From assembly GCF_947507565.1 (NCBI RefSeq), contig NC_089194.1, positions 558,001 to 622,000 of the forward strand: 64,000 bases of DNA, in the 5' to 3' direction. The translations under genes were made by a program, and so were the position numbers. The notes under the pieces are model-generated. The model did not search any database. It was not told the origin of the DNA and was given only the letters and a program-made list of their open reading frames with translations. Position 1 is the first letter of the stretch. The number at the start of each line of letters is the position of its first letter. The stretch comes from Oscarella lobularis. Its lineage: Eukaryota; Porifera; Homoscleromorpha; Homosclerophorida; Oscarellidae. Of this stretch, positions 46,661 through 57,692 are shown in pieces.

Positions 46661-46975
46661 TAAATAACACAACAAAGATCCTGTGAAAAAGACGAATAAA
46701 TATAAATTAAAAGCCTGCAAATAAAATCATAAACCTGTGATCATAATAAAAAACCTGAAAAGAAAATAAGAACCTGTAAAATAATAAACCTGAAAAGAAA
46801 ATAAGAACCTGTGAAAAAATTATAAAAACCTGAAAATAAAATGAAAACCTGCAGAGAAGAAAACCTACTAGACTAACCTGAAAGGAAAAAAATCACGTGA
46901 TAAAAACCTAGATTAAATAATCAATCCATTGACCTAAAATATGCCTATATTCTAATCAACCTAGATTACCTCAAA
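46660..46975 (+). repeat. A-rich array with a recurring AACCTG word
   Basis: The word AAACCTG or GAACCTG, separated by A-rich spacers such as AAAAGAAAATAAG, recurs about ten times between 46,735 and 46,915. The periods are irregular (about 15-25 bp). Confidence 0.65.
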
Positions 46976-47005
46976 AATCCATTGAAAAAATGGTCTAAAG
47001 CACGT

Positions 47006-47086
47006 GGCGGCTGCTAGCTACAGCTCGTAGGGGAGAAGGAGCTACAAGCCTACTACACAAACCGCCCTACCCTACTAGCAGCCGCC
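47006..47086. repeat. 12-bp inverted repeat with inner pairing (stem-loop)
   Basis: GGCGGCTGCTAG at 47006-47017 is matched by CTAGCAGCCGCC at 47075-47086. Inside the 57-nt loop GTAGGG and CCCTAC can also pair, so an extended hairpin is possible. Confidence 0.6.
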
Positions 47087-47417
47087 AACTACAAAACCTT
47101 AATGCAAAGGGAGCGGACCCGTGCAAACTAACGTAGTGATGCAAACCAAGCATGAAACGGGGGAGGTTTCATATTGTCATTACACTACACTAATTAATTT
47201 TGCCAAAGTGTTGTCCCGCTACACTCCCTGCAGCGTACACAAGTGGAATTTGTGTGATGCAACACTACCAGCCCCCACTCGCGAACCCCAACCCGCCCAC
47301 GATTGAACTTTTCGAAACCAGACCTAAAGGTTAGACTGTCGGAAATTTTTCTATGCTCACGACGGCGGGCAGTGGCATCGCATGCACTCAGCGCCGTGTA
47401 CGCTACAGAAAGTCCCG

Positions 47418-47995
47418 CCCCTAAGTGCACGCCTACACCAGTGGGCCCCCAATTGGTGATGCGAACCTGGTCCGTCGCGCTGGCATCGCAAACGCGATTC
47501 TTCTTCTCTTCTTTATCGCCGAACTAGAGAAAAATAAAAAGGTGAAGAAATGAAACACGCGGCAGGTGGGCGCGATAAGGGATTGCTTAGATGCGAGAGG
47601 ATAATACGAGCGTCGCGTGGCGAAAAGTCGTTGGAGAGTACAAACGTTCACGTCGCGCATTCCTTCGACGAGCGAAGCCGCTCTAGGTATGCGCGCTGCG
47701 ACAGATATGACGGACAACGAGAATGCTAACTGAGAAAATAAACCGTATATAACGCTTACCAAATCGCGAGGGTCTCCAATCGCGGCGGCAAAGCCTGAAT
47801 CTCAAGGCAGCGTTATAGGAGCATGCGGCCGGCGCGGTAGGCCTTCGAGAATCAGGATTCAGGACGGAGAGTAGAGACAAAGAACAATGAAACACTTCAG
47901 ATAAACTCCCGGACGCGAACACCCCGCCTAAAAGGAGCGACAAATGAGAAGAGCTAGCTAGGCTCACGTGAGAAATGGGCAGATCTCAAATCACG
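47418..47995 (-). repeat. Long inverted repeat, right arm
   Basis: This is the reverse-complement partner of the arm at 44,068-44,697: its outer end has ATTTGAGATCTG with CTCACGTGAG and its inner end has GGGCCCACTGGTGTAGGCG. The orientation is that of terminal inverted repeats of a ~3.9-kb unit. Confidence 0.7.
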
Positions 47996-48377
47996 CATGC
48001 TTATCTACATAGATACACTTAATCTATGAAGTCCGTTACTGGTAGACAACGATACATGCAGTATTATAAGGCCATGGCGACAAACAACAATCGATAATCA
48101 TACAAGCCCACAAACTGAAACTTCACGAAGCAAAGTCCATTGACACTAAACCTGTCACAGTCACATGCTATGATAAGTGACTTTTAGAATATTCCTCCTT
48201 GATTAAAGGCAGAAGTACTCATGCTTTTTGGCAAGATCATAACAGCTCGCCAACATTTGCCTTCCTCCCAGACCAGAGATCAATTAGGTACCGAAGCCTT
48301 TTACTGTTCGTATCCATGCGAGGAAGATATGTAAGTTCATAGGCTTTATACCCTAGATATTGGCCAATAGCCTCCCA
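47996..48377. other. Intergenic region
   Basis: No gene or clear repeat was seen between the right arm and the polyadenylation signal of the next gene. Confidence 0.4.
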
Positions 48378-48383
48378 TTTATT
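48378..48383 (-). terminator. AATAAA signal of the unrecognised minus-strand gene
   Basis: On the minus strand AATAAA lies about 31 bp after the TGA inferred at 48414-48416, which supports that 3' end. Confidence 0.5.
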
Positions 48384-48413
48384 GTTTCAACTTTAGCAAC
48401 AGCAATCTTAAAA

Positions 48414-49350
48414 TCACCGAATCCGAAAGCGTAGCATCATGAAAAGAGAAGCATCATGAAAAGAGAAGCGATATCTGAAAACAAAGAGCTCGAATTCTAA
48501 CACAATGAAATTCTCATGCACTCCTATTTTAGGGCTAGAGCAAGCCGGACGATTTAGCAAATCTTGTAGATTCTGAGCGGCTGCCGCTTTCTGCGTAAAC
48601 CATAAAAAAAAGAATCAAATACATGTACTCGAAAACATTATAAGAAAGATATCTCACCTCATCAGCAGAAAGTTCAATAGCACCTTCACCATATGAAAGA
48701 GAGAGCAAATATAAGACGTTCTTTCTTCGTGCAGCGTTGGCCAAGGATTGAGCTGTGGAATTAAGATTCTCACTCCAGAGAGCGAGAATGTCGCCAGAAG
48801 TTGCGCTTGTCACGATATCAGCGGGCGATGGGCTACGCAAGGCGCTGGCAAGAGCGCTCCTTTCAACTTCATCTTTCTCCAGGCAAGTATCTACTACACA
48901 GCGCGTTTTGTAAGAAAGATAATCGATGTGATTATCAGGAAGAGCAAAGAGCTCTCTGAGGCGGTCTTCGATCGTTCCCTCGATGAGTGCGCTAGACTTC
49001 GTCGAATTCTTTATCACCTTTTCGACCGCTTCCTTTGTGTACGCCCCAGGTGACTCTTTCAGTTCTTTCAATTCAGAGCAACTTGTGTGCCACAGGTGTC
49101 TCTCCATTCCAGGACTTTTCTCTTGAAGAACCATTTCGCCCGTTCTGCATGAGATCCTTGAGTAGCTTCATGCATTCGCTTTCGGAATGCTCGGGACCTC
49201 GCACAACACAGTCTAATGCCTTGTCAACGTCTTGCAAAATTACCATTCTTTCTAGCGAAAATTCGTCAATTCTTTTCTTGATCATTAGACCACCACAGTA
49301 CCGGTTCCAAGCCACAGAAACATTTGGTATTGCGAACGTGACACTGAAGA
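48414..49350 (-). CDS. Unrecognised soluble protein, at least two exons
   Basis: The main exon (about 48659 to 49134) reads KELKESPGAYTKEAVEKVIK, then LRELFALPDNHIDYLSY, then LYLLSLSYGEGAIELSADE, where it meets a good donor (GAG-GTGAGA). A final exon from an acceptor TTTACGCAG near 48,590 continues in frame with KAAAAQNLQDLLNRPACS to a TGA at 48414. Upstream (49,073-49,315) another frame reads IDEFSLERMVILQDVDKALD and SECMKLLKDLMQ. The two frames overlap by about 60 bases with no clean intron between them, so a frameshift or an unseen splice is needed. The protein looks alpha-helical and cytoplasmic. No family was recognised. Confidence 0.45.
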
Positions 49351-50430
49351 AACGGCATTGTGCCTGGGGTTATTATATTAGTCTCGTCTTCTCGTTTCCA
49401 GCGACGACCAACGTATACGTCTACTTTACTACTTTTGAAGCTCGCTAAGGAGAAAGACCAGTACGAAACGCCTTCAGAAGGAGACGGCTTTAGGATGACT
49501 GTTCAAACCCTGACTGCGGTCAGTTTCTCACTTTTATACTAGTGTTTCCCTAAAAGAATAAGAGATAAGCGTTATAAAATGAACTGTATAGCGTACAGTG
49601 CATGGTGCATAGAGAATTACGGAGTGTTTGCTTGCTTATTTCTTTGCAGCAGAATGTCTCATTGAGAAAGGACCCTGCAGAGCACCTTGTTTTCCTCAGG
49701 CTCTTAGCATTCCTCAGGAAAAAACGGTAGATGTAGATGAGCCTCTATCTTTAGAACGCCTACAGTAGAAGATAGAGGCACATCTACATCTGAGTTTTGA
49801 GTGAGTAGTACGAATTCAAACTCAGATGACCTGTAGAACACTATCATTACATGAATGAGCTCGGAGAACCTTCTCAACCAAAGGATGGCCTGGCTCAGAG
49901 CTAGCTGGCACACAAACGCTATGGAAATTCTGTCGACGTATAAACGAAAACACAAAACACAAAAACCTAAAAATTTCTAATTAGTTACGGAATTGAGATG
50001 TGGAAAATTTGGAAAAAGAAAATACCTTCTTCTGACAGCGGTTACAGGTTCACGTCGGATCGACTGTCATATAGAAGGATATCAACCCCAAATACTTGAC
50101 GACTGTCGATCCACAGGCCGATGAATAGAGAAATCATTAAAAAATGCTGGGCTCCAGACAGCAAGAATCGAGCTAGTTTCTCCGGGGTCGATTGAGACGT
50201 GAAGTGATATTTTCGTTCCTCATGAAAACGACGTTGAAGAAAACGTGAAGAGCTTCATGCAAGACGGAGGCAAATAGGCAAGTTTTGTCGTTCAAATATA
50301 CATTCGGAGATGATGACATCGCCATATGTGTGTTCGTCCCTATATAGAAAAATCGAATATTGTCTCGCTTGATTCAAGTCTAACTGCATGCATACTCTTT
50401 GATCAACGGCACTGAGCTCGCCGCCGAAGC
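49351..50430. other. Intergenic region with a strong hairpin
   Basis: Apart from the hairpin at 49,729-49,791 no feature was recognised. The open frames present are short and lack family features. Confidence 0.4.
49729..49791. repeat. Near-perfect 63-nt hairpin (two 23-nt arms, 17-nt loop)
   Basis: The left arm at 49729-49751 (AGATGTAGATG, A, GCCTCTATCTT) pairs with 49769-49791 (AAGATAGAGGC, A, CATCTACATCT) with a single mismatch. The size and pairing resemble a miRNA-type precursor, but a small palindromic element remnant is equally possible. No expression evidence exists here. Confidence 0.7.
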
Positions 50431-50437
50431 AGTTTTA

Positions 50438-51030
50438 GCTGTCACGGAGCGCTTATCGACTTTGGGCGAGGAAATGAACAATCGATATCCGGGAGGGCAG
50501 GAAGAAAGGCTTTCATTTGCTCCTTCGAGAAGGCTTTACACCTTTTTCGCCGCTTCAAGGGCGAGAGAAACCGACTAAGAACGCATTCGATCGCCCAGAA
50601 CACCGACGATTGCCGCGATGGGATCAGATTCAGACGCGAAATGATGAACCGTTAACATCCCGGATTAATTCTAAGAATGAGAATAAATTCGGCTTTTCGA
50701 TTGCTTTTCGCCACACTCAGGGGATGCATTCAAGACCAAAAGTGTAAAAGCGTTTAGTGAAAGACGGAAACCGCCAGGCGCTTCTCTATTTCGGCGACGA
50801 CACTCGCGCGCGACCTGCGCACCATCGACTTAGGGGCGACTCACTCGATATCGGACGTGTATTAGAGCTGTAATAAACTATACAAGCTCAGTGTAAGGTA
50901 AGAACTCTATGGTACAGTAGAGACTGACTACAGAGACACATTTTTTATCATTCTTCTGAATAGAAGCTGAAATGGTGACAGCGATGACATCTAGAGTGCA
51001 CGTGCACCTTCCTAAGGATCATCAAACGTA
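50438..51030 (+). repeat. Interspersed repeat, copy E
   Basis: The blocks GCTGTCACGGAGCGCTTATC, CGATTGCCGCGATGGGATCA, AACATCCCGGATTAAT and GAAGCTGAAATGGTGACAGC occur in the family order. A 76-codon open frame (FDRPEHRRLPRWDQIQTR) aligns with the frames of copies A and B. Confidence 0.7.
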
Positions 51031-51277
51031 CGCTTAGGAAATCGTGTGGGTCTCCAATCACGACGGCACAAAAGCATGGCAAAAAGGACACAACAGTTAA
51101 TATGAACAGCACCGCCCGTACTGTATAAGAACAAATACAACATAGTCACGATATGTGCATGTAGTTTTAAAAAATGTAACCTGCAAAAATATAAAATCAA
51201 AAGAAAGTCAAAAGCGTCAAGACGAGTAATGATAAATATTGGGTGCCTCAAAGACATCCTGTGCTTTAGTCTGTTCT

Positions 51278-54200
51278 TTAGTCCCATGGCTCACTCACTA
51301 ACTCCACTTTCTCTCCTCCATGCATCTTACCTTTGACCATTCTCTTCGCTGGACACCTTTTGTACTCCTCGTCAGACTTCCGAATACCTTCCAATCTGGC
51401 CAAGCATTTTGTAACTGAAGGCCTCTTTGCACGATCGACATCTACCATTGCTAGGCCAAGACGCCTTATGACAGGATGGCGAACACTTGTTCCCTAGGCC
51501 ATTCTCTTTGTTGCTGCCGGTTGCTCTCCCGTCATCAATTCGATGAACGTCACGCCGAGGCTATAGACGTCGGCGAGTTTCGTGTTGTGCTCACCCGGTT
51601 CGAGCCTTTCCGGAGCGACGTAATCAGGACTCATTGGCCCAGACGACAGACTGAAGACTTCGCAAAAACGAGCCGCTCCCAAATCGCAGACTTTCGCTTC
51701 CATTACGGACGTGACGACGACATTCGTCGATCGAATGTCTCCGTGAAGAATGTCGAGATCGTGGATATAGCATATTCCAGACGAACAGCCGATTGCGACG
51801 TCGACTTGTTCTCTCAGAGATAGACGTCGGTCAGCAGCGATGATGACGTCAAAAAGGGATGCTTCGAGAAGCTCTGATACGAGTCTCAGTGGCATGCCGT
51901 CTTGAGTGATAACGCCAAGCAAAGAAACGACGTTGGGATGACGAAGTTGGAGGCAGATTGAAATTTCTTGTTCCAATCGACGAACGTAAACGTCGACGCG
52001 AAGAAAGTCGAAGAACGTTTTGACGGCGACGTTGCAACCGCGCCAACGACCCACGCGAACGTCTTACAATGAAAATAAGCGATTAGCCATCTCGAAGATT
52101 GTCTTACCTCCGTATGATCCTCCACCGAGTTTGACGTCACTCACTTCAACGTCGGTCGACGATATTAGACGTACAGGTTCGTCTTTTCTCAAATTACGTT
52201 GCACTTCTTGGGCGACGAGTCTTGCCTGGTCGCGCTCCTCTTCCAGTTGAGCGCACATCGCTTCTAAAAAGATATCGTGGCCTTAGAGTCATGCTACCCT
52301 TCTATAGAAGTTTGTACTGAGTTCCGTTTCCGCACGAGCATATCGCTCACGAAGGCACTGACTGGCTCTCTGAACTTGTTTCATTTTTTCCTCGCACTCT
52401 GAAAGAATTCTATCTTTCTCGTTTTGCGCATCACGAACGAGCTAATAATGCATATCGCAATGCAGCATAGAATCTTTTACAATTAACAGTAATCCCACTT
52501 ACCTGTTCAGACGAGAGACGAATCTCCTCTTCTCGAGAAGATCTCTCCTCTTCTAGGCGACGTTCTAGCTCTTGAACCAGCTAAAGCGGTGAACGCGATA
52601 ATTCACTGACCAATATTTGCTCAGCTGGCCATACATGTACCTCTAAGACATTTTCCTTCTCCGCACAAGCAGCCTTCTTCTCCTTTTCACACTTATCCAG
52701 GCAAATCTGCAGCTGACGTTCAAGCTAATGAAGTGTAAACATTGATGAGAAAGAAGCACAATTGGCAATATTTCCTAACTCAGTGCACGTAAGTTCTCTT
52801 GAAAAGTTACATTTATCTGATACCAACTCAATGATCGATAAGGCCCAGTGCTGTTTCAAGAACATCAAATGATTTAATGTTTCTAGTCCAAAGTCCACGT
52901 ACAACGTAGTCTATAAATGTAACCGCACGGTTTGAGATTTCCAAAACATTAACTTTAATAAATTGGTCTACCTCTCGCTTGTGTACAAGCGCAAACGACA
53001 TAAGTGGAATAGAACGTGTGCTTAGATTTACCTCATGTTGTGGAGTTGTCTCACTTCCATCCGCTCTAACTGCTCTACCTTTAGAATGAAAAGTCTACAG
53101 AAAACTCACGTCGATATGTACTAGACAATATTCGTATCTATGCTTTCCTCTCGTTCGCTGAAAATATTTACGAGTTTTCTTCGAAGAGTAACGTGACCTT
53201 CCATAGCAGCAATTTCAATGGCTCCTCTACGTTCCTAAATAACTCAAGCCAAACTATGAAGGGTTTTCCTACAATGCCTTTCGTAGTAATCTCACATTGT
53301 CTTTTGCATAAATATTGCATCCATTTACAATTAGACAATTCATCACTATCTCTTTTTCCCAGTAAACGGCTTCTAAAAACGGCGTTCTTCCGCTCTATGA
53401 ATAAATTTCGTTGTTGTAATTAAAGGCTGCTGCTTAAAAATCAATACAAAATTGACAGCTTCAATATCTGCCCCAACTGAAAGCAAATATTCCGTTGTAA
53501 TTTCAACGCAATTCCGCCAGCACGTCCAATGAAGAGAATTGTTGCCTGTCTAGAAAAGAAAGATGAACAGAAATGACGTCTAATGATAGAAGCCCTAGCA
53601 ACAGTCATTTTTATTTTGATTATCCCGCTCACAACATTTGCATTTGAGCAGTAATTACCAAAAGGTATTTGCTTACATATTCTATTCACCAAAAAACTAG
53701 AGCCCAAACTACACGTGGTCACTACGTAATTAGATAAACGCTAAATTTAATACCAAGTAAGCTTTCTCATTGACATCGAATCCCGATTCAATTAGCCTTT
53801 TAACAATTTCCAAATGACCTCCAAAACACGCATATGCCAATGCATCCCCAAACTATATAGAGGCATCCCATTAGTAACAACCTCATGATGAACGATTTGC
53901 CTACGCCTCTCTTTTCATGAATATTGCATCCATTTTCAATGAGAACTTCCATTACTTTTTCTCTTCCATTGGAAGCGGCCGAGAGAAAAGGCGATATTCC
54001 CTTTAATTAATTAGTTGATCATTTGGTAATGGTTAGCGATTACTCATAAATCAATCAATACCAGAGCACTAGCTTCAATGCTTGCTCCAGCTGAAACCAA
54101 ATATCGTGCCATTTTAGCGTCACGTGCAAAATGAAGACACGTTTGATCACCCTAAATACGCCGTGAAAATCGAAGATTTGACGTTCTGATTCGACACTAC

Positions 54201-54416
54201 ACGTCGCACCCTATAGTTTGTTGCTCTCCTCCACGTACGCGGATTACGTTGAATATACGACGACACTTTCTTCTGATCGCCTTTTTCGACTGCCGAAAGA
54301 AAGTCTAGTAGAAAAAGACGTAGTCGACCGTTAGAAGGGGTCCGTTAGAAGCCTCTAGAAGAAAAGGCCTAACCCTCGTCACTGTCAACGCTGTTTCGAG
54401 ATCTTCTCGCTGACAT
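51278..54416 (-). pseudogene. Ankyrin / coiled-coil / TKL-like protein kinase, copy 2 (premature TAG)
   Basis: Exon 1 (54374-54416, MSARRSRNSVDSDE) joins exon 2 (54210-54304, DFLSAVEKGDQKKVSSYIQR) in phase 1. Ankyrin-repeat exons follow at 54.1-53.3 kb (DALAYACFGGHLEIVKRLIE), then coiled-coil exons at 52.7-52.3 kb. Exon 52108-52263 ends in the Gly loop LGGGSYGG. The last exon (from 52062) has NVAVKTFFDF, HPNVVSLLGV, LHGDIRSTNV, DLGAARF, YVAPERL and DVYSLGVTFIELMTGEQ. A TAG at 51494-51496 stops the frame after TKRMA, where copy 1 has a Gln codon. The homology goes on to a TAA at 51278-51280 (ELVSEPWD). The stop would remove the last helices of the kinase C-lobe. It may be a pseudogene, a null allele or an assembly error. 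Confidence 0.7.
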
Positions 54417-54859
54417 TCTCACGAACTGTACTAAAAACCGAGAAGTCAGCCCTGTTGTTATTAATAGGCTAGCGTGCGCTACGTAGTACTGAAGTCTTCC
54501 AGCAGGGGGGTAAACCGCTACCGCGCGTTAGGGCCACACCCAAATAGAAAAACAGCGTTTTCTTCGAACACCGACTCCTTTTGGGATTCTTATCAATGAA
54601 TGTATGTATCTGATGATGATTGCTTACATGTCCTCGATTGGGATGGATTGTCGCTCCGTCGTTTCCGAGATCCGAGTCGCGACATTTTAGGCGTCCGTAG
54701 CTCTTCCACACCTTTTTAGTTTCGCAGACTTTTAGGCTCAACGCATTAGCTAGTAACATAAATGCCTGGGCACAACTTGTGCCCGCTTGCTGCGATCTTT
54801 CCGACTGAGATATTCGTCTTTAGTTCCCAACCGACTATGACGACATTAAGCGCATCATA
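54417..54859. other. Intergenic region upstream of kinase copy 2
   Basis: It should hold the kinase promoter. No core element or gene could be identified. Confidence 0.35.
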
Positions 54860-55650
54860 CAGTGCTTATCAGCATAAGTGATAATCACTTGGTAGTGTGT
54901 GTTTATTGCGCGTAGTTTAAATTTGGTTGAGTTTTTCGTATCCCCACAAAAAGTAGTAGCTCCGGAAGGCTTTTCTCTACCTACCGCCAAATTATTTAGT
55001 TGCGTCTCGCTTCTCGCAGCAATATACGCGCGAGACTGAGGCTCGCTCGGTTTTTCGCAAAAATTTTATTCACTCTGCACTATTTCCCGCACTTTTTACC
55101 CTTGAATTGCTAATCGATGTAAACCGAGCGTTTTCATCGTTTTAGATTTTTTATTTATTCCTTTTTCTGCGAAAAAAGCGATTACGTACATTTTTCCTTT
55201 ATTCGCGTTTTGCGGCAAAACGACACGATGAATCCTCTTCAAATTTTGCATTAGCTACTACCTATAAAGTACCGATGTTTTCATCGTTTCGATTTTGTTC
55301 GAAAATACTCAGTTTCGTCAAAAAAGACGAGAAAAAGAAAGGAATGAATGAAATAGTAAAGCGCGCTAGTGAATCAGTAGAGCGCGCTAGTGAAAAATTG
55401 AATTTTGCGACAAAAATGCGTGGGTGAGGCTCCCAGAGAACAAACGAGCGCTATTGTGACGACACGAATTTCAGTACACTCATTGGCCCAAATACAACTA
55501 CACGAATTTTACGATTAGAGGCTTCTACGCCATTATCATCATGTAAAGAAACTCCTAATCAATCGAGCGATATGCAATATGAAGCTGTACGGCCTTAAAT
55601 TACTGAGCTAGAGCGCGCTAACTGATGATCATTTATGCTGATAAGCACTG
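54860..55650. mobile_element. hAT-like miniature inverted-repeat element
   Basis: The left end CAGTGCTTATCAGCATAA is matched as a reverse complement at the right end (TTATGCTGATAAGCACTG), 791 bp in total. The CAGTG start is typical of hAT ends. No identical 8-bp duplication was seen in the flanks (GCATCATA and TAGTCGTA), so the class is tentative. There is no transposase frame inside; the body is AT-rich. Confidence 0.6.
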
Positions 55651-55966
55651 TAGTCGTAGCATCGTACAAAGAGATCGACTACGTCGTGCCTTGCTTCAAT
55701 GTTCTGCACGTTCGGCTGACGAGAATTCGTTGTCGTATCGTCGAAAGTGATCAGGACGTCACAGACTTGCAGGACTTTCTCATAAATTCGTCCACTATTA
55801 CTCAAGCTCAGTGGCCGGAATTAATTGTTCCGATAGAATCATGTGACATTTCAGTGAGCTGCTTGCTTTATTTTCCATCTCAGATTGAGAAAGGGGAGGA
55901 AAGCACTTCCAGCAAGGACCCCGATGCAGGCTCATCCATCGATGTCCAAAGTTGTGAAACATTGTT

Positions 55967-56930
55967 TCACACCATTTTAGATAATCTGGTGGACAGGCTG
56001 ACATCTGCATGAAACAGTCAATAATTGAACAGATATAAAACGGTATACGTGCCTGTGACTTATGCGACGACGTGAAAAAGTTTATTTGATACTCGATTAA
56101 ACCCGTGGGCATTCTAGTTAGGGGAAGAAGAGTCGTCGACTTGCCCGATTCCGTTCTTTGAGTTCCGCAACAACGTGCCAGCCCAAGAAGCATGTTCGAC
56201 CGGTTAGCACGCTGGAGTTCTATCATGCCGTTCAAACTCGTCTGAATGTAATCACTGACGTTAGTCTTCACGCCGAGCAATTTTGCAACGTCGCTGAAAG
56301 CCTTCCCGATAAAATCAATCTATAGTCAAAATTGACATGCAGCTACCGGATAAGTAGGCGATAGGGTATAACTAACCTGATCCCTTGTGTTCATGAGGCA
56401 AAAGAGGGTGTTCAGCTTGTCGCCAGTGCTGTCAGTCTGAGTTGACGAAGACACTGTGTCAACTCCTGCTTGAGTTTCAACTGATGAACGCGAAATTATT
56501 TTCTCCCTGAAATCTGCCTGTTCGTCTGCAGGCGAACCATATTTCCCTAACATCATACGCTGAACTCTGATTCTCAGAGCAGATGCTAAAATTGATTTTT
56601 GTGTCTGAGCAATGGGCAATACATAGTGCACTATAAAGTCGTACCTGTTCTGGAACTGTCATCGCTTATGTCAGAATTATATCCTGCAGCTATCGTCTTC
56701 CAAACGGGTGAACGAGAGCTATTCGTGGGCCAAATTAGAGGAGAAACGTTGAAAACAGCCGACGCTAAGCGGAGATCGTCATCGTGTGTCCAAACGGAGA
56801 AAAGGCTTTTGCGCGAGCGAGGGTGGACTTCATGCAAGACGCCCTCTTCTTCAACAGTACGAGACTGTTTTGAGGCTTGAACGGGCGTATTTCCAGTGGG
56901 TGTGCACTGATCTCTGTGCCTTTTCGACAT
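55967..56930 (-). CDS. Small nuclear-type protein with a Myb/SANT-like segment, family unknown
   Basis: The start at 56930 gives MSKRHRDQ, a Ser/Gln-rich stretch, and then VWTHDDDLRLASAV...WPTNSSRSPVWKTIAAG, with the spaced Trp and acidic start of a Myb/SANT helix bundle. The first exon ends near 56,645. Later reading includes ILASALRIRVQRMMLGKYG, STQTDS and KLNTLFCLMNTRDQ, then LLGVKTNVSDYIQTSLNGMI and LIEYQINFFTSSHKSQ, ending after a last short exon at a TGA at 55967. The first intron could not be placed with a consistent phase, so the junction near 56.6 kb is uncertain. DNA binding is suggested only by the Myb-like spacing. Confidence 0.45.
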
Positions 56931-57627
56931 CGTGGTTCTTCTCACGGCTAAAACTGCACAAATAAGACGTTGAGAAGCGGGAACAAACATGCATGTGATA
57001 GAATGAAGGTTGTACTTTAGAGAAAAGGTGAAACTCATATATAAACGAATAGAAGATTTGGCCAATCGACGGGTAAACGTGAGCGCAGTTAAATCCTTTC
57101 AACCTGAATCTAGTACTCAATTAACATCATGCAACCCCACTTTGTTGCATGCGTACAGGCGATCGAAACGAAAAAAAGACACGATAGTCAAGAAAAAGAC
57201 CGAGTTTCAGCTAACTTCTGGGTAAGTAGCGTGCGCTAGCGGACGCCCCCCCCTGGTCTTCCAGTGATACATGCTGGTGGGTCTGAGAACGATTTGGTAG
57301 CAGTAAAAACCCGAAAAACAATTCGCGTAATAATTTTGATGTCATGGAACTTGTAGCCGCACCTGGCCAGTGAGAAAGACGTAAATTAATTTATGACTAA
57401 TACTCGACAACATCAAATAAGGGTATTAATTTTGGACACGGACCTCACGAGGTCGAATCCAGCACATGCATGCTGTGAAGATAGACATGAACTGGCATAA
57501 CTTTTCATTTTGCTTTTCCCGAATTCGACGGCAAAATTCGTTGCGAAGAAGATTCTGGAGCAACGTTTCTCGTAAGAGCCCATGAAGTCAGATTGAAATT
57601 CAAAATTAAATTAGTTACCCATTGAAT
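56931..57627. other. Intergenic region between the Myb-like gene and the PARP-like gene
   Basis: No gene, RNA or repeat was recognised. Open frames here are short and featureless. Confidence 0.35.
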
Positions 57628-57633
57628 TTTATT
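57628..57633 (-). terminator. AATAAA signal of the PARP-like gene
   Basis: On the minus strand AATAAA lies about 60 bp after the TAA at 57693-57695. Confidence 0.55.
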
Positions 57634-57692
57634 CCACACATACCATATATAAAACTAAGAGCTACACCTAATAACGAGTTTTCTTACAAATG

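Noticed and set aside
44104..47967. Four 78-110-codon Arg/Ser-rich frames as paralogous small proteins
   Set aside because: They are shadows of the pair of inverted repeats and have skewed composition without domain features.
57430..57465. Sequence GAGGTCGAATCCAGCAC as the T-arm of a tRNA
   Set aside because: No acceptor, D or anticodon arm could be fitted around it.
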